A DNA stretch of 64,000 bases, taken from assembly GCF_020858115.1 (NCBI RefSeq), contig NZ_JACYMM010000001.1:372001-436000 (forward strand), in the 5' to 3' direction. The notes below the pieces were generated by a model. That model worked only from the letters and a program-made list of their open reading frames with translations, was not told the DNA's origin and ran no database searches. The stretch is from Janthinobacterium sp. FW305-129 (GTDB lineage Bacteria > Pseudomonadota > Gammaproteobacteria > Burkholderiales > Burkholderiaceae_D). Numbering within the stretch: position 1 is the stretch's first letter; the number at the start of each line of letters is the position of its first letter. Shown here piece after piece: positions 1-8,073 of the stretch. A program made the translations under genes and the position numbers.

Positions 1-255
1 GGCATCGCCTTCGCCATGCTGCCGCATGCGTTTGAGATCCTTGCAAAGACCAGCGTTTGTCGCGAATCATGCTCCAGCTTGCTGAAAGTCGTGTCAGTCG
101 TCATCTATGCGGCCTTGCCGATAATGTGGGGCGGGCTTTTGGGCGTAGTGACAGGAAAGCCTCATGCAATACGCATATTGTTCACCAGTGCGCTATTCTC
201 CCTGCTTGTCATGGCAGTATTGACCTGCTTGCTCTACAAGCAGCAACACCCATGA
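1..255 (+). CDS. Small membrane protein, 5' end probably outside the window
   Basis: The frame is open from the first base of the window to a TGA at 253-255, so the start may lie upstream; an internal ATG is at 16. The 84 visible residues contain two hydrophobic stretches (about residues 27-47 and 57-77, counted from the window edge) separated by a short GKPHAIR loop, which suggests an integral membrane protein. The stop overlaps an ATG (ATGA at 252-255) that opens the next short frame, so the genes on this strand look translationally coupled. I do not recognise the family. Confidence 0.5.
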   Translation, partial: GIAFAMLPHAFEILAKTSVCRESCSSLLKVVSVVIYAALPIMWGGLLGVVTGKPHAIRILFTSALFSLLVMAVLTCLLYKQQHP

Positions 256-409
256 TTTTCAAGCTTTTCACTAGACAGGCACCAGGATGCTTTTTTTCTC
301 GCTGACGGGCAAAAGAATTGGCGTATCAAGCGTTCATGTTCCCTGCTCCTCGATTGGCTGCCCGGACTTGAGCAAGGTGAGGCGCATCCTGTTTGAGGAG
401 GTCGAGTGA
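252..409 (+). pseudogene. Short coupled ORF broken at a T7 run (frameshift or slippage site)
   Basis: A frame starting at ATG 252 (overlapping the previous stop as ATGA) runs through GCFFSR and stops at 303-305. Just before that stop is a run of seven T at 291-297. A -1 shift there continues into a second frame (GKRIGVSSV...ILFEEVE) that ends in TGA 407-409, overlapping the GTG start of the next gene at 406 as GTGA. Read together the two frames give one protein of about 52 residues with several cysteines, tightly coupled to both neighbours. It could be a real frameshift mutation, a homopolymer sequencing error or programmed slippage; function unknown. Confidence 0.35.
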
Positions 410-738
410 AACGCATAGGCTTGTCGCTCGGCTTTCTCATTGCCGGACTATTGACAACCTGGGCTGCATTGGTCGCTGGCAGTCACATGTCGTTCAGGTT
501 TCATTTCAAGCTACTGCACCGTGACGCGGGAGCTTGCTACGAAATTGGGCCGTGTTCGGTGCCCTGGTGGGTCATTGCCGCGCTGGTAGCCTATCTTCTT
601 GGCCCATCGTTCATTTTTACGGTGACGGGATGGCTTAGCGCACGGCCCGGCGTTACCGCATTAAAAAAACTGCGCAGACTCTTGCTGCTGACCGTCCTTA
701 CCGTTCTCCTGTATCTGCTGGGGTATGCCATCAGTTGA
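406..738 (+). CDS. Hypothetical integral membrane protein
   Basis: 110 residues starting with GTG; a strong ribosome site GAGGAGG lies at 395-401. Three hydrophobic segments are visible: residues about 4-26 (signal-anchor-like), 48-70 and 88-108, with a basic loop (KKLRRLL) before the last one, so an inner membrane protein is likely. Two cysteines flank an acidic or polar stretch (AGACYEIGPC) between the first two segments, possibly periplasmic. The family is not recognised. It is the last gene of a coupled group that begins outside the window. Confidence 0.6.
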   Translation: MKRIGLSLGFLIAGLLTTWAALVAGSHMSFRFHFKLLHRDAGACYEIGPCSVPWWVIAALVAYLLGPSFIFTVTGWLSARPGVTALKKLRRLLLLTVLTVLLYLLGYAIS

Positions 739-804
739 ATGGTCAACGCAACCCACTGTTCAAACCCTTGCCGGCGCGCCGCCGCAAGCTGCTGCCGCGC
801 AGCC

Positions 805-1824
805 TCAGCCCGCCGCCTTCTTCTTCCCCTTCAACAAACTCCCCGCCGCATTGTCCTCGAAGCGCCCCGCCTCTTCTATATAGCCATGCACGGTGCCGTC
901 GTGGCGCCAGCCGCCCTGGCGCTTGATGGCCTGGAAATCGGCGCCGGCCCGGTGCGCGCTGGTGGCCATGCCGCGGCGCAAGCTGTGGCTCGATAGTTCC
1001 GGCACGTAATCGAGGCCGGCCAGCCGGGCGCAGCCTTCCAATATCGTGTTGATGCTGCTCGCGTGCAACCCCTTCCCTCCCACATGGCCCCACTGGTTGA
1101 CGGTGCGCAAGAGCGGGCCGCTGGCGATGCCCGCCACGCCCAACCAGGCGCGCAGTGCCGTGGCCGGGCAGCAGACGCCGTCGCCGAACGGGATCGCCTT
1201 GACGATGCCTTCGCCCGACTGGTCCGTTTTCGAGCGGGGCAAGGTGATCACCAGGCCTTGCGGCTCCCAGCTCACGTCTTCCAGCTTCAAACCCACCAGT
1301 TCGCTGCGCCGGAAACCGCCAAAAAAGCCCAGCTGCAGCAAGGCGTTGTCGCGCAGGGCCTTGTTCGTGCCCAAAGCGCCCAGCCTGGCGACGATCAACT
1401 CCAGGTCTTCCAGCGGCAGCGCCCTCGCCTTCTTTTTCGGCTTGCCGTGCAGGCGCGCGATGCCGGCCAAGGTCTTGCGCACGGTGGGCGTGGACGCGGG
1501 GTCCGCAAAGCCCTGGTACACATGCCATTGCGACAGGGCCGTCAGGCGCAGGGCCAGCGTGCGCGCATTCAGGCTGTCCGCATACGCCATCAAATAGCGG
1601 ATGACGGTCGATTCGTCGGCGGGCAGCGCCCCGCCCCAGGCCTGGAAATGGCGGATGGCGCTGCGGTAGGTGCGGCGCGTGTTGTCGGACGTGGCGGCGG
1701 CCAGAAACGCCTGGTGGCGCGCGGCCAGTTCGGCATCGACCAGGGCGCCGTGTAACGGCACAGGCGCCAGGGCGGCGCTTTTCGGCACGGCAAGGCGGCG
1801 TTTAGTCAGGGGCAAATCGGGCAT
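805..1824 (-). CDS. Tyrosine recombinase / site-specific integrase
   Basis: 339 residues if started at ATG 1824; a longer frame exists upstream but that leader is not protein-like for this family. The N-terminal half resembles a SAM-like core-binding domain (TRRTYRSAIRHFQAW, residues about 49-63). The C-terminal catalytic domain shows the usual set: Arg in GFRRSEL, His-x-x-Arg in SHSLRRG, the GGWRH box and the nucleophile Tyr in HGYIEEA. The enzyme should cut and rejoin DNA through a 3'-phosphotyrosine. No phage or transposon genes surround it. It is divergent from a KfrA-like gene across a palindrome-rich region, so it may act at a chromosomal or lost-element site; its target is unknown. Confidence 0.85.
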   Translation of the reverse strand: MPDLPLTKRRLAVPKSAALAPVPLHGALVDAELAARHQAFLAAATSDNTRRTYRSAIRHFQAWGGALPADESTVIRYLMAYADSLNARTLALRLTALSQWHVYQGFADPASTPTVRKTLAGIARLHGKPKKKARALPLEDLELIVARLGALGTNKALRDNALLQLGFFGGFRRSELVGLKLEDVSWEPQGLVITLPRSKTDQSGEGIVKAIPFGDGVCCPATALRAWLGVAGIASGPLLRTVNQWGHVGGKGLHASSINTILEGCARLAGLDYVPELSSHSLRRGMATSAHRAGADFQAIKRQGGWRHDGTVHGYIEEAGRFEDNAAGSLLKGKKKAAG

Positions 1825-1893
1825 GGCGGCAGCGAAATCGCAGTTTTGTACTAAGAGATACGCAGAATAGCATGCCAGACACCCCCATAACAC

Positions 1894-1913
1894 GCGATAA
1901 GCGATCTTATCGC
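1894..1913. promoter_or_regulatory. Perfect palindrome, candidate operator
   Basis: GCGATAAG-CGAT-CTTATCGC: perfect 8-base arms with a 4-base spacer, in the AT-rich gap between the divergent recombinase and KfrA-like genes. The position suits an operator for the KfrA-like protein, whose relatives repress their own promoters. No binding data; inference from symmetry and position. Confidence 0.5.
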
Positions 1914-1948
1914 GGCTTATATTTTTCAAAAATCATCAAAATTTATAT

Positions 1949-1970
1949 CGTAATATTATTCGATATTACG
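1949..1970. promoter_or_regulatory. Second perfect palindrome in the same divergent region
   Basis: CGTAATAT-TATTCG-ATATTACG: perfect 8-base arms with a 6-base spacer, 43 bases before the KfrA-like start. A third, partial symmetry (GTAA-TACG-TTAC) follows at about 1977-1988. The sequence differs from the 1894 palindrome, so two proteins or two binding modes could be involved. Confidence 0.5.
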
Positions 1971-2012
1971 TATCATGTAATACGTTACTAAATTTCGCTT
2001 ATAGGTGATTTC

Positions 2013-3068
2013 ATGGCCCGCACCGGCATTCTGTACTCTGATGTTATGAAAGCAGCCCAAATCGTCGCTGCCGATGGGCGCAATCCCACGGTCGACAGCG
2101 TGCGCGAAGCGCTGGGCAGCACGGGCAGCAAAAGCACCATCGCGCCCCTGCTCAAGCGCTGGAAGGAAGAGTTTCAGGGTGCGGGCGCCGTGAAAACGGA
2201 GGCAGGCTTGCCGGCCGAGCTGATGGAAGCGATGCGCGGCGTCTATGAAAAACAGCAGCGCGACGTGGCGCAGCAGCTGGAAACGGGCATGCAGCAACAC
2301 CGGGCCGAACGCGACGCGGCGCTGGAAACACTGAAGAAGACGGAAAGCGAACGATTAAAACTGATGGAGGCGCGCGCCGCCCTCACCCAGGAATTGCGCG
2401 CCACCCAGCATGCGCTGGCGCAATTGAAGGAAGAACACCATTTCCGGGCCGTCACCTTGGCCACCCTGCACAGCGACAACGCGGGCCTGACGCAGCGCCT
2501 GGCCGACCGGGGCGAGGAAATCGCCGCCCTGAACCGCCAGCTGGCGCAGGTGCGCTCGCAGTTCGATCATTACCAGGAGGCATCAGCCGCGCAGCGCAGC
2601 GAGGAACGGGCGCAGGCGCAGCAACAGATCAGCCGTCTCGAACAGGATAATGCCCAGCTGCAGCAACGGCTGCAGGGCCAGCAAGCGACCCTGGTGCAGC
2701 AGGACATGCGCCTGGCGCAACTGCAGGCGGAGCAAACGCGCCTGGCCAGCGCAGCGGCCGCCGACCGCGATGCGCTGGCGACCGTGCGTCCCGAGCGCGA
2801 CCAGTTTGAATTCCAGTATCTGCAAGCGGCCGCGTCCGCGGACGCCCTGCTGGCCAAGCTGGACACGGCCCTGCTGGCGCTGAACGACGCCAAGGTGGCG
2901 CTGGCCGCCCAAGACCGCCAGCTCGACATGCTGGCGGAAAATACGCAGGCAACGCAGCAGCGCGCCGAAGCGCTGGCGCTGGAGCGCGACAGCTTGCTGC
3001 GCGACAATGCCGGCATGGCGGCCAGGCTGGCCCTGCTCATGGATAGCCAAGAGAAACGCGCCGTTTGA
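2013..3068 (+). CDS. KfrA-type DNA-binding protein with long coiled coil
   Basis: 351 residues, with AGGTGA ahead of the ATG. Residues about 1-60 match the KfrA N-terminal DNA-binding domain (MARTGILYSDV; PTVDSVREALG; GSKSTIAPLLKRWKEEF), a helical fold used by plasmid KfrA to bind operator DNA. From about residue 75 to the end the chain is an almost unbroken heptad-rich coiled coil full of Q, E, R, A and L. In plasmids such proteins autoregulate and form filaments that help stable inheritance. Here the gene is chromosomal and divergent from a recombinase, so regulation of that recombinase or nucleoid bridging is more likely. The domain call is strong, the role inferred. Confidence 0.8.
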   Translation: MARTGILYSDVMKAAQIVAADGRNPTVDSVREALGSTGSKSTIAPLLKRWKEEFQGAGAVKTEAGLPAELMEAMRGVYEKQQRDVAQQLETGMQQHRAERDAALETLKKTESERLKLMEARAALTQELRATQHALAQLKEEHHFRAVTLATLHSDNAGLTQRLADRGEEIAALNRQLAQVRSQFDHYQEASAAQRSEERAQAQQQISRLEQDNAQLQQRLQGQQATLVQQDMRLAQLQAEQTRLASAAAADRDALATVRPERDQFEFQYLQAAASADALLAKLDTALLALNDAKVALAAQDRQLDMLAENTQATQQRAEALALERDSLLRDNAGMAARLALLMDSQEKRAV

Positions 3069-3359
3069 CCCCGTCTGCATGGCCTGGATCTCCATGACGG
3101 CCCCAGGACGGGCCTGGCCAGCTTTCAAGGCTTGCCCCATTATTTCGCCTGCCCGATGACGGCCGACGGGGACGACCATGCGCAGCATTTCACCTTGACG
3201 CCGATCAACGCGACGCTGCTGGCGCAGTCGGACGCGGGCGTGCCATGCTATATGGCCGTTTTCCAGGAGCCGCCGGGGCAGAATGCGCTGCCTGCCGGCG
3301 TGCTGCGCGCTTGCGAGACGCAATGGTTACTCTGCGCGCCACATTCCACCTGGAGCGTC
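3069..3359 (+). pseudogene. Gene remnant or open frame of unknown function
   Basis: Directly after the KfrA-like stop the same frame is open again and reads like protein up to about 3357 (FQGLPHYFACPMTADGDD, then FTLTPINATLLAQSD and a W-rich stretch). It then runs into the opposite-strand acetyltransferase gene, where the reading becomes arginine-rich and implausible. No ATG with a ribosome site is evident; TTG 3132 is one possible start. It looks like the core of a small soluble protein that has lost its 3' end, but a weakly conserved real ORF cannot be excluded. Confidence 0.3.
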
Positions 3360-3828
3360 ACAGCCCTTGCCGGTGACGGTAGCGCACGCGTATCCACGCG
3401 CCCATGGCGTCCACGCCGCCGTCGCCAGCGTCCTCGATCCAGCCCGCGCGCGCATACAGGCGCCGCGCGCCACCATTGCTCAATTGCGTCTTCAGGCTCA
3501 GATGCGGACCGAAGCGCGCCGCCACGGCGGCCAGCAGCCGCGTGCCGATGCCCCGTCCGCCGTGCGCCGGGTGCACGTACAGGTGGTGCAGGAAGTACGC
3601 GGGCGCGTCGCCCGTGTACACGGCGGCAAAGCCGGCGACGATGCCGTCGCGCTCGGCAACGAGGATGTCTTCGCCCTGCGTCGCGGCCGTGAATGCGGCA
3701 TTACCGGCAACCGGGCCGAAAGTGGCGCGCCCGGCCAGGGCCAGGATGGCGGTGCAGGAGTCCATATCCGTGCTGATGAAAGGGCGAATCTGGCCCATGG
3801 CGGGTGCGTTATTCATGGGCGTTTTCAT
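3358..3828 (-). CDS. GNAT family N-acetyltransferase
   Basis: 156 residues. The GNAT core is clear: beta-strand 4 followed by the acetyl-CoA pyrophosphate loop in HHLYVHPAHGGRGIGTRLL (residues about 80-98), and the C-terminal NGGARRLYARAGWIEDA motif typical of amino-group acetyltransferases. The substrate is not predictable. It is the last gene of a three-gene minus-strand set (4814 to 3358), only 3 bases after the preceding stop, so it is probably co-transcribed with the unknown and DUF1801 genes. ATG 3816 is an alternative start. Confidence 0.85.
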   Translation of the reverse strand: MKTPMNNAPAMGQIRPFISTDMDSCTAILALAGRATFGPVAGNAAFTAATQGEDILVAERDGIVAGFAAVYTGDAPAYFLHHLYVHPAHGGRGIGTRLLAAVAARFGPHLSLKTQLSNGGARRLYARAGWIEDAGDGGVDAMGAWIRVRYRHRQGL

Positions 3829-3831
3829 GGT

Positions 3832-4383
3832 TCACAGGCGCCGGTTCAGCACGCTGTCGATATCGTGGGTTGCCAGTTCAAGGTCGACCATGCCGTCCTG
3901 CAGCCAGTAGCCGTCGCCTCCCTGTTGCAGGGCGTCCATGTCGAGCTTGCCCAGCGCTGGCGCGATGGCGCGGGCCAGCAAGGCCGCCGCGTCGTCCCAT
4001 GCCGCATACAACAGTTTCAAGTACCAGCCGTCGTCGTGCGCAAAGGTGAGAAAGCGGCCGCGCAAGGCGGGCAACGGCCCGGGTGGGCCACGGTGGCCGA
4101 GCATCGCGGCGACGTCCGCGTCGCCCGAGGCCGGCGGCGCGCCCCGGTAATCGGCCCAGGCATGGCTGCCGCAGGCGTACAGGTCTTCCCGGGCCAGGGC
4201 CGGCAGTTGCTGTTGCGTCAATGTCTGCCAGGCGGCGGGTTTCCTGGCCGTCCCGGCGCCGCCCTTGCGCAGCACGATGCCGTCCGCGTCCAGCAGCGCG
4301 TGCATCACATCCTTGAATTCGATGCCGGAAGCGACAATCATGCGCTCGGCCGGGGCGTGCCAGATATACAGATAATGTCTCAA
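3832..4383 (-). CDS. Conserved-looking hypothetical protein
   Basis: 183 residues if begun at TTG 4383, which overlaps the upstream stop as TTGA and implies translational coupling; an ATG exists at residue 15. The chain is soluble with no signal peptide. It is rich in aromatic residues at its start (RHYLYIWHAP) and ends in an acidic region (DGMVDLELATHDIDSV). I do not recognise a family. Its position between a DUF1801 gene and an acetyltransferase suggests a small housekeeping or stress operon, but nothing more specific can be said. Confidence 0.6.
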   Translation of the reverse strand: MRHYLYIWHAPAERMIVASGIEFKDVMHALLDADGIVLRKGGAGTARKPAAWQTLTQQQLPALAREDLYACGSHAWADYRGAPPASGDADVAAMLGHRGPPGPLPALRGRFLTFAHDDGWYLKLLYAAWDDAAALLARAIAPALGKLDMDALQQGGDGYWLQDGMVDLELATHDIDSVLNRRL

Positions 4384-4814
4384 GTCGGGGTCCGTTTTGG
4401 TTTTGGCGCCGTATTGAGCGCCACGGCGGCGCGTATCAGCGCCTTGAACGCCGCGGTATCGAGGTGCTCGCCTTCATGCAGGTCGATGGCCCGGCGCGTG
4501 TTGCCGTCCAGGCTGGCATTGAACAGGCCGGCCGGATCGGGCAAGGCGGCGCCCTTGGCGAAGGTGAGCTTGACGGCCAGTTGATAGGTTTCGCCTGTGC
4601 AAATCATGCCCGCGTGCGACCAGACGGGCACGCCGCGCCATTTGACTTCCTCGACCACGTCCGGGTCCGCCGCGTGGATCAGCGCCCGCACGGCGGCCAG
4701 GGTTTTGCCGCGCCAGTCGGCCAGCGAGGCGATTTTCGCGTCGATCTGGCTGGCGGCCGATGCGGTACTTGCCGCTTCGTCGGTGGGCGGCGTGCTTGCT
4801 GCTGCTTTTTTCAT
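4380..4814 (-). CDS. DUF1801 (YdhG-like) domain protein
   Basis: 144 residues; the start is preceded by AAGGAGAGG at good spacing. The DUF1801 pattern is visible: LRALIHAADPDVVEEVKWRGVPVWSH-type helix and strand (residues about 43-66), then the basic strand ICTGETYQLAVKLTFAKG and the hydrophilic end with DLHEGEHLD. The fold is a small alpha-beta domain found in many bacteria with no settled function. The Ala/Ser/Thr-rich first 25 residues are an unstructured extension. First gene of the 4814-3358 set. Confidence 0.8.
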   Translation of the reverse strand: MKKAAASTPPTDEAASTASAASQIDAKIASLADWRGKTLAAVRALIHAADPDVVEEVKWRGVPVWSHAGMICTGETYQLAVKLTFAKGAALPDPAGLFNASLDGNTRRAIDLHEGEHLDTAAFKALIRAAVALNTAPKPKRTPT

Positions 4815-4843
4815 GGTTCACCTCTCCTTCCTGTGCGCTTGCC

Positions 4844-5452
4844 TTACTGCGCGGGGTCGGCCATGCAGCTGACCAGCGAGGCAAGGAACTGGTCGCGCAA
4901 GGCCTGGTATTGGGCATCCGTCGCAAAGTCGCGCGGGTCGGCGGGCTGGTTCAGCAGGTAGGCGGTGGCGACCGTGCCACTGGCGGCGTGCAGCAGCGAA
5001 TACAGGCTGATGATGCCTTGCGCCTGCGCGATGCTGGCGTTGTTCGATCCTAGCACTTCCACGCCCTGGCGCGCGTCCGTTTCCAGCGGCACCTGATGCG
5101 GCAGCTTGCTGCTGGCCGACATCTGCTGCATTTGCGCCACGATGGTCTCGCGGTCGGCGGCAAACTGGCCATCCGCGCTGCGCTCGATCTTCAGGTTCAC
5201 GAAGGGCAAGCTGCTCTTGCGGAACAACATCAGCCGGTAGCCATCGGCCGTCGAGACCCGGCGCTCCCCCGCCGCCATCTTGACGACGCGCGTGGTCGCG
5301 CTGGCCGGCAAGCGGTCCTGCGTTTTGAACTGGAACTCGCTGCGGTTGATGCATTGTGCCAGCGGCGCCAGAGGATCGGTCGTGCGCTCCTGCGCGTGGA
5401 CGCCCTGCGCGGCGAGCAGTGCGGGGATGGCAAGCAAATGGCGGAGTTTCAT
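4844..5452 (-). CDS. Hypothetical exported protein
   Basis: 202 residues from ATG 5452. A clear Sec signal peptide (MKLRHLLAIPALLAAQGVHA, cleavage near residue 20 before QERTTD) directs it to the periplasm. The mature part has two cysteines (about residues 33 and 195, perhaps a disulfide), a beta-rich middle (TTRVVKMAAGERRVSTADG, then a LMLFRKSS strand) and an alpha-helical end. No catalytic motif is apparent and no family recognised. A second reading frame on the same strand is also open here but lacks the signal peptide. Confidence 0.7.
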   Translation of the reverse strand: MKLRHLLAIPALLAAQGVHAQERTTDPLAPLAQCINRSEFQFKTQDRLPASATTRVVKMAAGERRVSTADGYRLMLFRKSSLPFVNLKIERSADGQFAADRETIVAQMQQMSASSKLPHQVPLETDARQGVEVLGSNNASIAQAQGIISLYSLLHAASGTVATAYLLNQPADPRDFATDAQYQALRDQFLASLVSCMADPAQ

Positions 5453-5643
5453 GGGATGCAATCATTTCATCGGGTCACAGTGCCGCGAGCATAACCGTCT
5501 ATATTGCCAGAAGGCAAATGTTTAGTTGTCAGCCTCTAAATACCCATGGGCATAGCTTCTTAATATGAAATTCACCTGGCCCGCGTAGCATTCAGCTTGG
5601 CAAGGCTCTCATTGTGCAGCGCCTGCCATTTTCCGGCAGAACC

Positions 5644-6564
5644 ATGAATGACATCGCTTTGAGCTTGCACCGCGGCGCCGCCGTGGCTCCACCTCCCGCC
5701 AGCGGACACCGCCTGAAAGCGGCGCTGGGGGCCGTTTTCTTTCCCCGCCAGCGTACGCGCTGGCAAGCGTTTCTGGGCAGCATGCCCGGCTTGAATTCCC
5801 TGGCGCAGCTGCATCCCTGCCTGCGCTTCAAGATTTACCGCCCGTACGCCTCGCGCCAGCTCGGTTGCGCGGATCGCCTGGCATTGCTGGAAGGACATTA
5901 CCGCTTCCTGTGGCAAGCGGGCGCGCGCGCACTGGTCGAGCGGGCCGCGCGCCAGCCCGTGGTGCTGGCCGCGTTTGAAGGCAAGGATGGGGCGCTGTAC
6001 CGTCTGCAGCTGACGGCCATCCACGACAGCTACCGCGAAGGCGAACTGTGCCTGCGTCTGACGCGCGACGGCCAGCCCCTGTACCTGGCCAGCTTTCTGT
6101 TCCTGCCCCGTGCCGATGGCGTGTCCTTGCAGCTGGGCGCGCTGCAAGGCTTGCGTTCCGAGGCGGGCAAGCTGGCCGTCAAGGAAGCCACGCGGGCCTT
6201 GCACGGTTGCCGCCCGAAAAACCTGATGGTCACGGCCCTGCGCGATTTCGGCGATTTTTTTGCCTGCAATAACCTGTTCTTGATCAGCAATGACAACCGC
6301 ATCGCCCTCAATGCCCGGCGCAGACGCCATATCGCCGCCGATTACGACCTGGCGTGGCAGGAATTGCACGCCTTGCCCATGCGCGACGGCAATTATCACT
6401 TGCCCTGCGCCCCCTACCGGGCACCCGACCTGGCCGACGTGCCCTCGAAGAAACGCGCCGATGCGCGCCGGCGCGGCGAATTGCTGCAGGGCATGGCCGC
6501 CGGCATGCGCGCGCAGCTGGCCGCTTTGCTGGACACGGCTGCGGCCGGGAACTTTATGATATAG
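5644..6564 (+). CDS. DUF535 (VirK/YbjX family) protein
   Basis: 306 residues from ATG 5644; an upstream GTG at 5614 would add ten. Family signs are the HPCLRFKIYRPYASR region (residues about 54-68), a middle beta-rich domain ending in LFLPRADGVSLQLGALQG, and ALHGCRPKNLMVTALR near residue 200, followed by NDNRIALN. In enterobacteria YbjX/VirK proteins are PhoP-regulated and linked to resistance to cationic peptides and intracellular survival; the biochemical activity is unknown. No signal peptide is visible. It stands alone on the plus strand. Confidence 0.85.
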   Translation: MNDIALSLHRGAAVAPPPASGHRLKAALGAVFFPRQRTRWQAFLGSMPGLNSLAQLHPCLRFKIYRPYASRQLGCADRLALLEGHYRFLWQAGARALVERAARQPVVLAAFEGKDGALYRLQLTAIHDSYREGELCLRLTRDGQPLYLASFLFLPRADGVSLQLGALQGLRSEAGKLAVKEATRALHGCRPKNLMVTALRDFGDFFACNNLFLISNDNRIALNARRRRHIAADYDLAWQELHALPMRDGNYHLPCAPYRAPDLADVPSKKRADARRRGELLQGMAAGMRAQLAALLDTAAAGNFMI

Positions 6565-6623
6565 CAATAATGACATAAAACTCAGGCAACCTTCATGTAA
6601 CCGGCCTATGCTCGGCATTCATC

Positions 6624-6647
6624 CCAGCCACTTTATCCGGGGGCTGG
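6624..6647. other. Stem-loop upstream of the beta-lactamase-like gene
   Basis: CCAGCC (6624-6629) pairs with GGCTGG (6642-6647) across a 12-base loop, between the DUF535 stop and the next start. It has no T run, so its role as terminator or 5' leader structure is undecided. Confidence 0.3.
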
Positions 6648-6687
6648 CGTGAACTTGCCTTTTCCATCGATCACTTGACAGGTTCCC

Positions 6688-8040
6688 ATGACCGCACGCC
6701 TCGCCCTCCTCCCCCTTTGCCTGCTCGGCAGCGCCGCATTGGCCGCCCCCACCCTCGACGACGCCGTGCGCCAGCGCGCCGAGGAACTCACGCGCACGGG
6801 CATGCACGCCAGCATCGTCATCGCCGTCATCGACGGCAGGGACAGCGCCGTCTACGGCTTTGGCAGCGTGCATGCCGGCAAGAACGCCAAGCCGGGCGCC
6901 GACACCGTCTACCAGATCGGTTCCGTCACCAAGACCATGACGGCCTTGCTGCTGGCCGACGCCGTCGTCGAAGGCAAGGTCAAACTCGACGAGCCGGTGG
7001 CGGCAATATTGCCGGGCTACACGGTGCCTGCCTTCGAGGGCAAGCAGATCAGCCTGCTCGACCTGGCCACGCATTACTCTGCGTTGCCGCGCCTGCCCGA
7101 CAACTTCGCGCCGAAGAACCCCGCCAATCCGTATGCCGACTACACGGAAGCGAAGCAACGCCAGTTTCTCGCCGCTTATCGCCTGCCGCATGCGCCGGGC
7201 ACGGCATTTGACTACTCGAACATCGGCTATGCCGTGCTGGGCACGGCCCTGGCGGCGCGCTCGGGCAGCAGTTATGAAGCGCTGCTGCAAAAGCGCATCA
7301 CCGTGCCGCTGGGCATGCGCTCGACGTCGAACACGCCCACGCACGGCATGCTGGCGCGCCTGGCGCCCGGCCATTTGCTGTCGGGCGAGCCCACACCGGT
7401 CTGGGAGCTGAACGTGGTGGCGCCGGCCGGCGGCGTGTATTCGAGCGCGCGCGACATGATTTCCTACCTGCAAGCCTACATGCACAGGCCGTTGCGTCCG
7501 TATGCGCTGGCGATCAAGCCGCAGCGCCCGCTGGCGCCCGACGGCGACACGCACATCGGCCTGGCCTGGCTGCTGCAGCAGCAACAGGGACAAAGCTACG
7601 CCTGGCACAGCGGCCAGACGGGCGGCTACACCAGCTATGCGGCGTTTACGACGGATGGCAAGCGGGGCGTGGTGGTGTTGACGAACACGGCGCGCACCAT
7701 CGACGCGCTGGGCTTGTCCGCCTTGCTGCCCGGCACGCCCTTGCCGCCGCTGAAAAAGCCGCCGGTCGCCATCGAGCTGCCGCGCGCCGCGCTGGCCGAG
7801 TACGTGGGCGAGTATCCGCTGGACAAGGATTTCACGTTGACGGTGAGCCTGGGCAAGCATGGCCTGGAAGCGTCCGGCACCGGTGTCGGCTCGGCGCCCC
7901 TGTTTGCCAGCGCGAAAGACCAATTTTTCTTCCGCGCCATCGAGGCGGACCTGGCCTTTACGCGCGATGCGGCGGGCAAGGTCGGCGGCGCCGTGCTCAG
8001 GCAAGGCGGACAGGACGTGATCTTGCCGCGCAAGGAGTAA
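6688..8040 (+). CDS. Serine hydrolase of the beta-lactamase / penicillin-binding protein fold
   Basis: 450 residues with a Sec signal peptide (residues 1-19, cut after LAA). The active-site set of class C beta-lactamase-like enzymes is complete: S-x-x-K in GSVTKTM (residues about 78-84), Y-x-N in DYSNIGY (about 175), and HSGQTGG in place of the KTG triad (about 308). A C-terminal lipocalin-like extension begins near residue 370 (YVGEYPLDKDFTLTV). Such proteins may be D-alanyl peptidases, esterases or true AmpC-like enzymes; nothing here marks it as a resistance enzyme and no AmpR gene is adjacent. A strong hairpin directly follows the stop. Confidence 0.85.
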   Translation: MTARLALLPLCLLGSAALAAPTLDDAVRQRAEELTRTGMHASIVIAVIDGRDSAVYGFGSVHAGKNAKPGADTVYQIGSVTKTMTALLLADAVVEGKVKLDEPVAAILPGYTVPAFEGKQISLLDLATHYSALPRLPDNFAPKNPANPYADYTEAKQRQFLAAYRLPHAPGTAFDYSNIGYAVLGTALAARSGSSYEALLQKRITVPLGMRSTSNTPTHGMLARLAPGHLLSGEPTPVWELNVVAPAGGVYSSARDMISYLQAYMHRPLRPYALAIKPQRPLAPDGDTHIGLAWLLQQQQGQSYAWHSGQTGGYTSYAAFTTDGKRGVVVLTNTARTIDALGLSALLPGTPLPPLKKPPVAIELPRAALAEYVGEYPLDKDFTLTVSLGKHGLEASGTGVGSAPLFASAKDQFFFRAIEADLAFTRDAAGKVGGAVLRQGGQDVILPRKE

Positions 8041-8073
8041 TAAGACCAAGCCTCGTCTGTAGGCTTGGTCTTA
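8041..8073. terminator. Hairpin terminator-like element
   Basis: TAAGACCAAGCCT pairs perfectly with AGGCTTGGTCTTA (13 base pairs, 7-base loop), beginning at the stop of the hydrolase gene. The following T run is weak, so it may act mainly as an mRNA 3' end. It also marks the edge of the AT-rich island. Confidence 0.65.

Noticed and set aside
805-3068. Prophage or integrative element marked by the tyrosine recombinase
   Set aside because: No phage, conjugation or att-repeat features nearby, and neighbours have host composition.
6688-8040. AmpC resistance beta-lactamase
   Set aside because: The fold and active site fit many esterases and peptidases; the KTG box is replaced by HSG and there is no AmpR neighbour.
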